Positions 37,550 to 46,100 of a stretch of 64,000 nucleotides of DNA are shown here, one piece after another; positions within the stretch are counted from its first letter, which is position 1; every line of letters begins with the position of its first letter. The position numbers and the translations under genes were made by a program. Below the pieces are notes generated by a model. The model did not search any database and was not told the origin of the DNA. It saw only the letters and a program-made list of their open reading frames with translations. The stretch covers positions 58,320,570 to 58,384,569 of the forward strand of contig NC_084667.1 of the NCBI RefSeq assembly GCF_028389875.1, read 5' to 3'. Source of the stretch: Rhea pennata (Eukaryota > Chordata > Aves > Rheiformes > Rheidae).

Positions 37550-37625
37550 CTTTCTAAGGTTACCTGATTTCTTTTCTCCTTTACTTAATAGTAAAAGAGA
37601 AAAGAAGTCAGGTAGCCTTAGAAAG
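37550..37625 (+). repeat. Near-perfect inverted repeat / hairpin (36-nt arms, 4-nt loop)
   Basis: The left arm 37550-37585 (CTTTCTAAGG ... TTTACT) is the near-exact reverse complement of the right arm 37590-37625 (AGTAAAAGAG ... CCTTAGAAAG). The loop is TAAT. There is one C-A mismatch (37579/37596). Two further differences (37560/37615 and 37568/37607) are T-G pairs, which read as G-U wobbles in a + strand transcript but as A-C mismatches in the - strand. It could be a local palindrome, a tiny inverted-repeat element or an RNA hairpin; nothing nearby decides this. Confidence 0.85.
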
Positions 37626-39525
37626 GTGTAGTTTAGCTTGTATGAATTGTCCATATGGAGGAGCCTGCTCGTTAGTAGCCCTCTTCTCCCTTTGAAAACG
37701 TATGTAGCCCTTACCTGTTTGCTGCAGTTATTCTCTGTGTACTGCTGAGTGCACAATGACATTTTCAAGCCTAGAAGCTAATTTTAGTCTTTATCTTCTG
37801 TAACTATGCATCTTCATGAAGGCAGTGATTTTCAGGTGTGCTCAACACCTGTCTGTTCCGCTGAAATTAAAGAGCTCACCTCTGCTAGCCTCTGGCAATT
37901 GGCATAGCAGGTTATGGCCATGGCAGGAACAAAGATCCAGTGTTTTTGGCAGGACAATACATCAAAGAGCAAGACTGAGACAGGTGTGGCATGAAGAGAT
38001 TTTAGACTAATTAGGCACCTAATTTTATGATTGTGTCAATTTAACTACTAAATATTTTGGATAAAAGAAGACTGCTAAAGATCTCAAATCCATCTTTTAA
38101 ACAAGGTATTCAGAAGGACAATAGGCCTCTGCTCCTTCAGCGAACTGTGGACTGACCAAATTTTGTCACTCCTGAATGCTGCAGAGAGAAAATTGCAAAG
38201 AGGAAAAAAAATAAAAATAACCCAGTACTTCCTCTCTCCCCTTGCTTTCAGAATGAAAACTTCTCCAGATTTCTTTACTTGTCATATCAAATAAAAACAC
38301 TTTGTACTAAATGGTGAATAATATATGATTTTCTTTGGAAATACTTGAGCAACATATGGAAAAAATAAAAATATTTTATTTATCTTTCATCATTGTTTTG
38401 TAGTATCAAGTAGCCTTTTAGAGGAACTGGTATAACTAAGCTTTTCAGGAATGCTGGCTTTGTATACTGCCCTATATGCTTTTGAAAGCATTTCTCACCG
38501 GTGAGTATGTAACCTTGTGCCATTCATCTGTGTGGGTAAGACAGAAGCTTTTGAGTATATATCCTCACCTGCATGCTCTCGTGTTGTTGGGACTTGGGGA
38601 ATTTTCTTTCCTCCACCATTGTGACAAGTGGAACCTTCGTGGTTGTATGTGTTTGCTTTGTTAATGTTAGCAATAGTGCTGCGACTGGCTTTTTTGCTGT
38701 CAGATTTTACCAAGAGATGGAGAACTGCCTGGGACATGGGGCCTGAACACCCCAAGGTCCTGGTGGCAGAGGATAAAGGCATGTTGGCCAGTCCATCTGA
38801 TGAAAGCAGATGCCGCTATTGCGTGTTCTGTGGATAAACAGAGGACTTCTGTTTGCAAAGCTGACAAGGCTCAGCCTTTCTCCAAGCTGTAACTCTATTT
38901 GAAAAACCAGCCTGGATGCAGTTGAGTGATCTGTGTAGTCATTGGAGCATTTTGCCCAGAGTTCCCGTTTATCAGCCTCTCCAGATTAATCATCCCCCAC
39001 ATAGCAAGGTGCTGCACAAGTAAGGCCATCAGTGACCTTCAGCAGGGTAATCCCAGCATGGGCTCAGCAACAGGCTTGACTGCTGTCCTAGAATAACAGG
39101 AGGGGCGCAGCAGCGAGCTGACTTTGGTCCCATCACAACATACTGAGGAGATCCTGTGTGTTTGCCAAAGCTAATTACCCAAGAGTTGGTGGGAAGGCTG
39201 CAGGGAATCACAGTAGCCACTTTGGCTTTAATTACTGTTTTTGTTAATGGGTTCCTTATGAGGCGCAGGTAAAGTCGGCTTTCTGATACTTACCCAATGG
39301 GAGTTTTCTAACAGACTCCAAGGGGTGATGAGAGGTGGGTGTCCTGCCCAGCCTGTCACGCTGCTCCTCTCCTCCTGCCCCCAGCTCTTTCCTCCCCCAG
39401 CTCGAGACACTTTTCCATGTGCAGGTGAGAGCTGACTGCTTTACTTTTCGTCTGTTTATGGAAGATGCTTCCACAGCATCACTCCAGAAGCAATGGGGAA
39501 AATGTACTCAAAAGAAGAATTTATC

Positions 39526-39528
<3 letters not shown>

Positions 39529-39560
<32 letters not shown>
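39529..39560. repeat. T-mononucleotide run (32 nt)
   Basis: Uninterrupted T residues in intergenic DNA, about 1.9 kb from the ANKRD9 stop. Confidence 0.95.
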
Positions 39561-39563
<3 letters not shown>

Positions 39564-41192
39564 GCAACTGAGAGGGATTAATTCTGTGGATTGCTCTATT
39601 TTTATTATCAACGAGGTAACCAAAGAGAACACTTTAAATTGGTATATGCTAGCTTTCCAGCAAGGGAGCTAATTTTCCCATGATAATTAGTTTGAGAATG
39701 TATCATCTTGTTTTTTGGGGAAAAAAGAACATTTGCTTCTCTAGGAAACATCTTCAGTGCCATCAGTCTAAGAATAGCAATCTTTCTGTTTTATCTCAAA
39801 TTTCAGAAATATAGTCTCTCTCTTGTTGTGCATGCAGTGTGGAGATTTTTTTAGCTGAAATACCCATGTTCTGCTGAAACATGAACAGCTTATAATGCCT
39901 CATTCTGTGGTTTTCTCGTTTCTTTTACAACCAAAATTAATTTGTGAATAAAGAAATTTCTGCCTTAAACATGGCCTCTTATCTCTCAGTGCATCAGTTC
40001 AGTGATGATCCCAAAGGGAACTATAATGCTGAAGTAGGTCAAGTGGCAAACAACTCTCTGGCTGCACTTTTTAAGCACTGAAACAAAACCCTACAGTTTC
40101 ACTGATGGCTTCCAACAATGGAGACAAAGCACAAGCTCTGTGGCCTAGGAGATTTCTGTCGTTGTCATGTTGGCAGAGCCAGCAAAGCTTACTCCCTACC
40201 GAGCAGACAGGGCAGTGCCAGGTCTATAGGGAGGCAGCAGCACGGCTGCCAAGGGCTCACAGGGAAGGTTGCAAAGCAAAGAAGCCAAGCTGAGCCCTTT
40301 GCTCAGGACCTTGATGTGCCTCAACAAAAACCTTGGAGGCAGGGCATTACCCCAAAAGGGCCTTTTGATCGGGGAGGGTTTGGGGTACCTTGCTGCATCT
40401 GAGAGGGTCACAATATTTGACAGAGGCCTGATATTTAATACTCCTTTGGTAGCTACTCAGAGGGAACCAAGACTGCCACAGGTTTCTCAGCTGAACTAAG
40501 CCATGACATCCTCCTAGGAAGTGGCAGTGGAAGAGCTGGAGCCCACATAAAAATGCTGCTGTATTCTCATGTGCTAGTCATGCCTAAGAAAAAACTCCCT
40601 CTGGGCATAGCACAGGGCAGACAGAGGAGCCTGGCTCTGCTGCTTTGTGCCACCCTGCTTCCAGCCTTCTCTAGCAACCCACCTCCAGCCAGAGCTATCC
40701 CCCAAAGAGCCTGCGGGGTCTCTTCCATCCCCCTTCCAGCACGGGGATATCTTCGGTCAGAGGGAAGCCGAGTGCTTCTGTTCCTGCCCTCCTCTCCGCC
40801 TGACAAGCAGCACCCTTGGCTCTGCAAGAGGAGCAGAAAGAACTTTGCAAGGAAACCAACTGTTATTTATGTATATTTTAAAATATATTTTGTTCAGCTG
40901 CATATCCCTGCCAGCCTTGTTTAGAGAGATTTTAATAGTATCTGGCTTCTCTCTGGTTTTGTGTACAAGATTAGGAAGTTTTCATCTGTGCCTTTAGAAA
41001 AAATCCACATCCCTGCCAAGATGTATTAGGAGAGCTGCAAAAAAGGAGTCATCCTGTTCCAGTACTGCTAAGGTTATGTAACAGGGAAATCCTAAAAGAT
41101 ACGTTTTCCCCCCTCCACACACTTTCTCAAGGCACATACCATTTCAGAATTTTCAGCTGCTTGATTTGTATTTTGATCATATCTGCTACTGG

Positions 41193-41198
41193 TTTATT
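41193..41198 (-). terminator. ANKRD9: Candidate ANKRD9 poly(A) signal AATAAA
   Basis: TTTATT on the + strand reads AATAAA on the coding strand. It is the first canonical hexamer after the stop. Confidence 0.45.
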
Positions 41199-41464
41199 TA
41201 GACGTATTTACAAATACATTCTCCCACACATCCTCATTTGTACATGCTGTATAATGTTTTTTTATAAAATGCAGTGTTGAACACACCTCACCACAAGAAT
41301 TTTTAAATAAAATATATTGTAAAGTGCCAGATACAATTCTTCTAAAAAATAGTTCTAATTAAAACAGACACTTTGCTGCTGCCTTAGCAGCTTTGTGTGC
41401 CGAGACAGTTTTAGCACAATAGTCTATTTCTGTCATGGGAGCGGGAGGCTCTGGTACAAACTCC
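41193..41464 (-). other. ANKRD9: Probable ANKRD9 3' UTR (proximal form)
   Basis: The AT-rich sequence after the ANKRD9 stop contrasts sharply with the GC-rich coding exon. The first AATAAA on the - strand is at 41198-41193, about 270 nt past the stop. AT-rich sequence continues to about 40850, so a longer form is possible. Confidence 0.5.
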
Positions 41465-42343
41465 CTAGCTCTCCAATTTCAAGTCCAAAGGCTTTAGAAA
41501 ATGCGGCAGAGGCAGATCGTCCAGAGCCTCCGGGAACTGCTCAGGCGAAATGGTCCTGATTAAAACGCGCATGGCGCTGACGAAGAGCGACGGGGGGGCC
41601 AAGCCCACCAGGCACTGGAACCGGCTCTCCCCTAAGAGGTCCTGCCACCGTTGCTGGTTGTCCAACAGCAGCTGTTTCATCGGGAACTGCAGGTCCTGAG
41701 GCACGAAGAAGATGAGGCAGTCGAGGCAGAGGAGCTTGGCACGCATGTTAACGGCGGGCGTCTGGCCGATCTGCTGCAGCAGGGTGTCGAGCGGAGTATT
41801 CCCGGAGGAGTCGCGCAGGCAGGGCGACGCGCCGTGCCCGAGCAGCAGGAGCAGGCACTCGGGTCTCACCAGCTCGCAGGCCACGTGCAAGGCCGTCTTG
41901 CCACCTTCCACGCGACTGCAGCCCTTGCGGTCCAGGTGGCCGGCTCTGTCGCTGGCCGGGAAGTCCCGGATGGCCTTGAGGATTCGGAAGAGGATGCGGA
42001 CCCGGTTGTAGCGGACGGCCATGGCCAGGTGCGGGGCGGACGACTGGCAGCAGCTGAAGCTCTGGCTGGGCACGGCCAGGGCGCCCTGGGGGAACTTAGT
42101 CAGCAGGTGCTGGGCGTAGGAGTGGTGGTCGTGCACCAGCGCGTAGAGCAGGGCCTCCGAGGGCGAATACACGCTCACCTTGCCCCCGTCCTCCCAGTGG
42201 AAGACCTCCATGGTCCGCATGTCCTCCAGCAGCCAGGCGGGCAGCAGGTCCCTCACCGCCTGGTAGAAGGCGAAGGAGGACTTCTTGCACTGCTTCTGCG
42301 ACTGCCCGCCGCGGCCGCCCACCCACCGGACGCTCCAGGGCAT
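41465..42343 (-). CDS. ANKRD9: ANKRD9, ankyrin repeat domain protein 9 (292 residues, single coding exon)
   Basis: ANKRD9 is a substrate receptor of cullin-RING (CUL5/CUL2) ubiquitin ligases, reported to control IMPDH2 level and assembly. The start M-P-W-S-V matches the M-P-W of the mammalian protein as I remember it. Visible blocks: [20 protein letters not shown] at about 16-35; [15 protein letters not shown] at 59-73; [10 protein letters not shown] at 109-118; a canonical ankyrin repeat with T-A-L-H-V-A-C-E-L and L-L-G-H-G-A-S at 150-174, followed by G-N-T-P-L-D; and a C-terminal [13 protein letters not shown] motif. It is about 25 residues shorter than human, mainly at the N terminus and in the segment after the ankyrin repeat. 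The frame stays open far upstream, but that is GC-rich leader and promoter, not protein. The gene is convergent with TECPR2. Confidence 0.97.
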   Translation of the reverse strand: MPWSVRWVGGRGGQSQKQCKKSSFAFYQAVRDLLPAWLLEDMRTMEVFHWEDGGKVSVYSPSEALLYALVHDHHSYAQHLLTKFPQGALAVPSQSFSCCQSSAPHLAMAVRYNRVRILFRILKAIRDFPASDRAGHLDRKGCSRVEGGKTALHVACELVRPECLLLLLGHGASPCLRDSSGNTPLDTLLQQIGQTPAVNMRAKLLCLDCLIFFVPQDLQFPMKQLLLDNQQRWQDLLGESRFQCLVGLAPPSLFVSAMRVLIRTISPEQFPEALDDLPLPHFLKPLDLKLES

Positions 42344-42416
42344 GGCGGGCGGCGGCGGCGCTCCGCCGGGGGCCTCCTCCCGCCTCGGCGCCCAGCGGCC
42401 GCATCGGCCCCGGGAC

Positions 42417-42589
42417 CTGCGGGAGCGCACGGGCGTTAGCCGCGGCGGCGGCGGCGCGGCGCGGCGCCCCCCGCCCCGCAACCGGGATCCCGCTGCCCGC
42501 GCTGCGCCGGCGCCGCTCGGCGCACGGGAGCGCGGGGCAGCGGAGCGGGTCCCCTCCCCGCGCCGCGCTCCCCGCCCGCCCGCGCTCAC
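42417..42589 (-). other. ANKRD9: Predicted ANKRD9 5' UTR intron (173 nt)
   Basis: On the - strand there is a near-perfect donor, AG|GTGAGC, at 42591-42586, and an acceptor, GCTCCCGCAG, ending at 42417. Exon 2 would start at 42416 and reach the ATG at 42343 after 73 nt. ANKRD9 in other vertebrates has a non-coding first exon, which supports the model. It is not proven by RNA evidence here. Confidence 0.6.
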
Positions 42590-42727
42590 CTCGCCTCGCC
42601 GCTCGCGCCTCGGCGCCGGCCGCGCGGGAGGCGCCGCTGCCCGGCGCGGGGGGCGCGGCGCGGCGGTGCCCGGCGCGGCGCGGCGCGGCGGTGCCCGGCG
42701 CGGGGGACGCGGACGCGGACGGGGCCG
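42590..42727 (-). other. ANKRD9: Predicted ANKRD9 non-coding exon 1
   Basis: This would run from an expected start about 25-30 nt downstream of the TATA-like box to the donor at 42590. It is extremely GC-rich and contains a direct duplication of a GCGCGGCGGTGCCCGGCGC unit near 42655-42705. The 5' boundary is inferred only. Confidence 0.45.
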
Positions 42728-42750
42728 GAGCGCGCCGCCGCCGCCGCCGC

Positions 42751-42758
42751 CTTTTATC
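42751..42758 (-). promoter_or_regulatory. ANKRD9: TATA-like box of ANKRD9 (GATAAAAG)
   Basis: The coding strand reads GGGGATAAAAGGCGG. This puts the transcription start near 42720-42727, upstream of the predicted exon 1. A (GCC)n run at about 42734-42751 follows directly. Confidence 0.6.
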
Positions 42759-42819
42759 CCCACCCCCGCCGCGGGCGGTGAAGGTCGGTCAGGACCGGGG
42801 AACTGTCCAGCCGCCGCGG

Positions 42820-42856
42820 ATTGGCGGCCGCCCGGGCTCCCCCCGCTGCCCATTGG
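42820..42856 (-). promoter_or_regulatory. ANKRD9: Paired CCAAT boxes (NF-Y-type) of the ANKRD9 promoter
   Basis: ATTGG occurs at 42820-42824 and 42852-42856, so two CCAAT boxes lie on the ANKRD9 strand, 32 bp apart and about 65-100 bp upstream of the TATA-like box. This is the position and spacing typical of tandem NF-Y sites. Confidence 0.7.
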
Positions 42857-42890
42857 CTGCGGCGAGAGGACGGGGCCCTGCACCATTGTG

Positions 42891-42918
42891 TGCGTCACGG
42901 GAGGCAAAGTTCCAAGAA
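42891..42918 (-). promoter_or_regulatory. ANKRD9: CRE-like half site and STAT-type TTCCAAGAA element
   Basis: TGCGTCA at 42891-42897 reads TGACGCA on the gene strand, a CREB/ATF-like variant. TTCCAAGAA at 42910-42918 fits the palindromic TTC-N3-GAA element bound by STAT proteins. Both are short matches and only their position near the promoter makes them of note. Confidence 0.35.
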
Positions 42919-42955
42919 ACTTGGCTGGCGGCGCGGAGTCCCCGAGATGTCGCGG

Positions 42956-43015
42956 CGGAGGGGGGCGGGGCCGCCCGCGCGGGGCGGGGCCTCCGCCCCG
43001 GGGCGGGGGGGCGCC
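42956..43015 (-). promoter_or_regulatory. ANKRD9: Cluster of GC boxes upstream of ANKRD9
   Basis: At least three GGGGCGGGG-type sites stand close together, between the CCAAT pair and the minisatellite. They fit Sp/KLF binding in a CpG-island promoter. Confidence 0.6.
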
Positions 43016-43032
43016 CGCCCCCGCCGCCGGGG

Positions 43033-43540
43033 GGCTGGGGTGCGGGCCGAAGGGGTATGGGGGTCGGGGGGCTGTGGGGGCCTGGGCACAGGGGTTTATG
43101 GGGTCTGGGGGTGGGGGGGACCTGGGGTGTGGGGGTCCTGGGGTGGGGGGCCTGGGCACATGGAGTCCTGAGTGTGTGGGGTCTGGGGGTGTGGGGACCT
43201 GGGGTGTGGGGGTCCTGGGGTGGGGGGCCTGGGCACATGGAGTCCTGAGTGTGTGGGGTCTGTGGGTGTGGGGGTCCTGGGATGGGGGTCCTGGGCACAC
43301 GGAGTCCTGAGGGTGTGGGGACCTGTGGTGTGGGGGTGCTGGGGTGCAGGGTCCAGGGCTGAGGCATCCTGGGGGTATCAGGCCCTGGAGCATGGAGTTC
43401 TGGGCACGTGGGGTCCTGGGGCAGGAGGTCCAGGCTGTATCGGGTTCTTGGGTGTGGGGTCCCGAAGTTATGGGGTCTTGGGCACATGTGGTCCAGGGTC
43501 GGCGGGGTCCTGGGCACATGGAGCTGTGGGCACCCGGGGA
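43033..43540. repeat. G-rich minisatellite (about 77-bp higher-order unit) upstream of ANKRD9
   Basis: The + strand is built from GGGGTCCTGGG, GTGTGGGG and CCTGGGCACATGGAGTCCTGAG blocks. Two copies of a 77-bp unit (starting near 43121 and 43198) are almost identical, and more degenerate copies follow with altered spacing up to about 43540. GGG to GGGGGG runs are very dense, so G-quadruplexes on the + strand are likely. The array creates long proline/threonine-rich open frames on the - strand that are not genes. Confidence 0.9.
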
Positions 43541-44900
43541 TCCGCCACGCTGCCGACGCGTAACGGACCTCAGCTGCGCGTTGTTGACACCAGCCCGTTG
43601 CTCTTCCCTCATCAGGCCTCGCTCCTGCTGCTTAACGACGTTCGTTAAGGCCGTGGCGTGAGGGGCCTGGCGCGGCGAGCGTGGGGGTCCGGCCCGCTCC
43701 GGGGGGGCTCCGAGCCTTCCTGCCCCTCCCCGGCGCCGCGCGTTGGACGTGGGCCGCATCGCCCGCGTGGGAGGAAGCCTCAGATTTCCTGAGGGCTTTG
43801 GAGGGCCGGGGAGGAAGCACTCGCTGTAGCCAGCCCTCCTCCGAGCCCCCGGGGAGCAACGACTGCGCCTTTCGTGGTGCCTACGGCGGGGCAGGAAACC
43901 GGCCGGGAAGAGGAGGCTTCGGCGACGCGGCCCTCGCCCCTGCTCGCCCCGAAACGGCGGCCCGCGTACGGGCGGCCCCGGGCTGCCCCGGCGCCGCCTC
44001 GCGCGCCAGCCGCGGCGCAGAAAACCCAGTCTCGCCGATCAGGTCCGATCCCAGATGAAAACTCGCTAAAGGCAGCTCCTTCCGCCGCTTCCTGCTCGCT
44101 CCGGGCTGCTTGCGTCGCGGTCGCGTCCTGTTACTTCAGGCGCTGGATAATTTGTGCCGAACCTCGGGATCAGAATAAACGGTTTAAGAAGGGGCTGCGT
44201 CTGCAGCCCGGGCTCGGGACCGAGCGGTGTCCAACGCGTTTGGAGCGCGCGCGTGCCTGGAGGAAACCCAGCCTGTCTGCGGCCTCCTCTGCACCGGAGA
44301 AAAGCTGCGTTTGCCCAATAAATAGCTACTAGCGTGCCCAGCGCTGATGATGGCCTGGAGAGGTTTGAATTTTGTTACAGTATACATACATATATTTTCC
44401 ATACAAACGCACGGATGCGACTTGTTTGTTTTCAGTCCAGCCTGGTTTTAATCACTTTGAATTAAGTATCTTGATCTTATTACTTCCCTGGCTATGAGAG
44501 GGCTTATCGCAGGCTCCCTGGCGCATGGCAGCGATGGCTCCGGCAGCGCAGCGGCCAAGCGGCGGCCGCTTGGCGCCGGGGGAACCCGTGCGCATGGTGG
44601 AGCGGAGCGGGGCGGGGGGAAGGCTCGGCCGTTCCTTGCAGCGGCTGCTGTGCCGGCCCTGGCCCCGGCCCCGGCCCCGGGGTTGAGCGGCCGCGCCAGT
44701 GCCGCCGCCGCGCTCGGGCGAGGCCCCGAAACCTCCGCTCCCTGCCCCACTCTTTCTCAGCACCCGCCTCCTCCTCCTCAGCGTGCTCGCGCTCCTCTCC
44801 TGACTTCGCGTGAGTCATCGCTGCGCTCGGAGCCCGAGCTGCCCGTAACCCTGCTGCTTTGCTTTCTCGGCTGCGTTATAGGGTCAGCTCCTTCCCGACC
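43541..44900. other. CpG-rich intergenic block, no gene supported
   Basis: High GC with many CpG sites continues after the minisatellite to about 44900. It holds a GGCCCC repeat near 44660 and a perfect AP-1-type TGAGTCA at 44811-44817. Several open frames of 70-150 codons occur on both strands, as expected for GC-rich DNA, but none has a recognisable domain. It may be regulatory or the promoter of an unannotated non-coding transcript. Confidence 0.5.
44656..44682. repeat. Short GGCCCC hexanucleotide repeat
   Basis: About three to four units of CCCCGG are visible. The - strand is G-rich and could form a quadruplex. Confidence 0.85.
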
Positions 44901-46100
44901 CGCAGCGTGAAAGAAAATCCGCTTTGGGAAGAGCGCAGCGACCCAGCCATCTCTTGTTTCTTCTGCTTCCCAGCTGCTGCTGAGCTAACACGACACCGTT
45001 CCAAAAATTCGCATCCCAGATGACACGTGGGATCCCAAAGCAAGCTATGAAACGCTTCATTTTGGAAAGGAAATCTCTCCACCAGGCCCGGGATCGAGTG
45101 CCTGATGCGGTAGTGCTGGAATCCGAACGAACCGCGCTTTCCGCCCCGCTGTCTATGTGCAGAAGTGCTTCACACGAAGTTTGAGAGCTCCCAAATGTCA
45201 GTCCTGGTCGATGGGAGGCTAAACTGGTATTGTGGAAATGCTGAGTCTGTCAACGTCCAATAGTGGAGCAACACAATATTTAGGCCCTGAAACTTGTTTT
45301 TAGTTCTGGGTTCCTTGCTAGAGGGTGCAGAGAAGCATTCTGGCAGAAGCGAAGCGGGCGGCGAGGTGGTAGGCCCAGCGTCGGCCTGCCGGAGCCGCGA
45401 GGGACGGGGCTGCGCGGCCTTCGCGAATTCAGGCCGAGAGCAGCGGGCTGCCAAGCGCCGGTCGGCAAACGCTGGGCTCCCGTGCAGCGATCCGGCGGCC
45501 GAGGAAAGCGCCGCTGTCCTTGTCCCGGGGCGGCACCAGGACGTTTGTGATAAGGGGAGGGATTTGCTGAATCGGTGTGCTCGCTTGCCAGACGAGTTAG
45601 AAGATGGTCCTTTAGCTGTGGCTGTATCTCGAGGCCTCAGGATGGTTGCAGATCAACGCCACCAGCATCCTATTTATGTTGGCTAGGTTTGCAGGCCACT
45701 CCTCCTTAAGCCTTGATTTTGGCACCTATAATAAATGAGCCACCTTCATCCTTTCTGAAATCTACAGAAGCTCCCATAGCTACAGCAGAGATTAAATTTG
45801 ATTCAGTGTATCAGAGGGAAGCAGAAAAATGTACCTGTCCCTCAAAACACAGGAAGGGGAAAGGAACCTCTCGGGGAAGCTTTCTGTTTTGTAAGCGAGC
45901 AGATGAGAGGGGTCCAGGAGCTCCTAGTGCCTGCGGATGACTGTAGCCTTCAGCTTGATGTAGGTTGTTAAAAATATTATCCCGGATGTATTAATACGAC
46001 CAGACTGGATTGCATCTGAGCTGAACATTGTGAGCCTAAGGCAGGACATAAATATAGAAGCAAAACAGCCTGACACGAGAGTCATCTGTCCTCTTCTGCA
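44901..46100. other. Intergenic, mixed composition
   Basis: A GC-rich patch at about 45330-45560 lies within average sequence. No gene or repeat is recognised. Confidence 0.55.

Larger units (their letters stand above)
27758..41192. other. Intergenic region between TECPR2 and ANKRD9
   Basis: About 13.4 kb between two convergent genes. It contains T runs at 31462-31481 and 39529-39560 and a hairpin at 37550-37625. Many open frames of 60-170 codons occur on both strands; the longest (near 32880-33401, +) has no ATG start or recognisable domain. I see no supported gene, tRNA or other interspersed repeat. Confidence 0.65.
41480..43030. other. ANKRD9: CpG island covering ANKRD9 coding exon and promoter
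   Basis: Base composition changes abruptly from AT-rich below 41460 to very GC-rich with abundant CpG, highest at 42340-43030. The promoter elements described separately lie within it. Confidence 0.85.

Noticed and set aside
41651-42439. A 262-codon plus-strand open frame antisense to the ANKRD9 coding exon
   Set aside because: It mirrors the GC-rich third positions of ANKRD9 and matches no family I know.
42285-43310. A 341-codon plus-strand open frame rich in G, A and R, antisense to ANKRD9
   Set aside because: It is a compositional shadow of the CpG island and the G-rich minisatellite, with no domain and no splice context.
43033-43540. A CRISPR-like or protein-coding repeat array
   Set aside because: The units are contiguous and degenerate with no unique spacers, in a vertebrate genome. 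It is a minisatellite.
41465-43759. A 764-codon minus-strand open frame ending in ANKRD9
   Set aside because: Only the last 292 codons match ANKRD9. The upstream part crosses a predicted 5' UTR intron, the TATA/CCAAT promoter and a minisatellite that gives repetitive proline/threonine codons. The conserved M-P-W start is at 42343.
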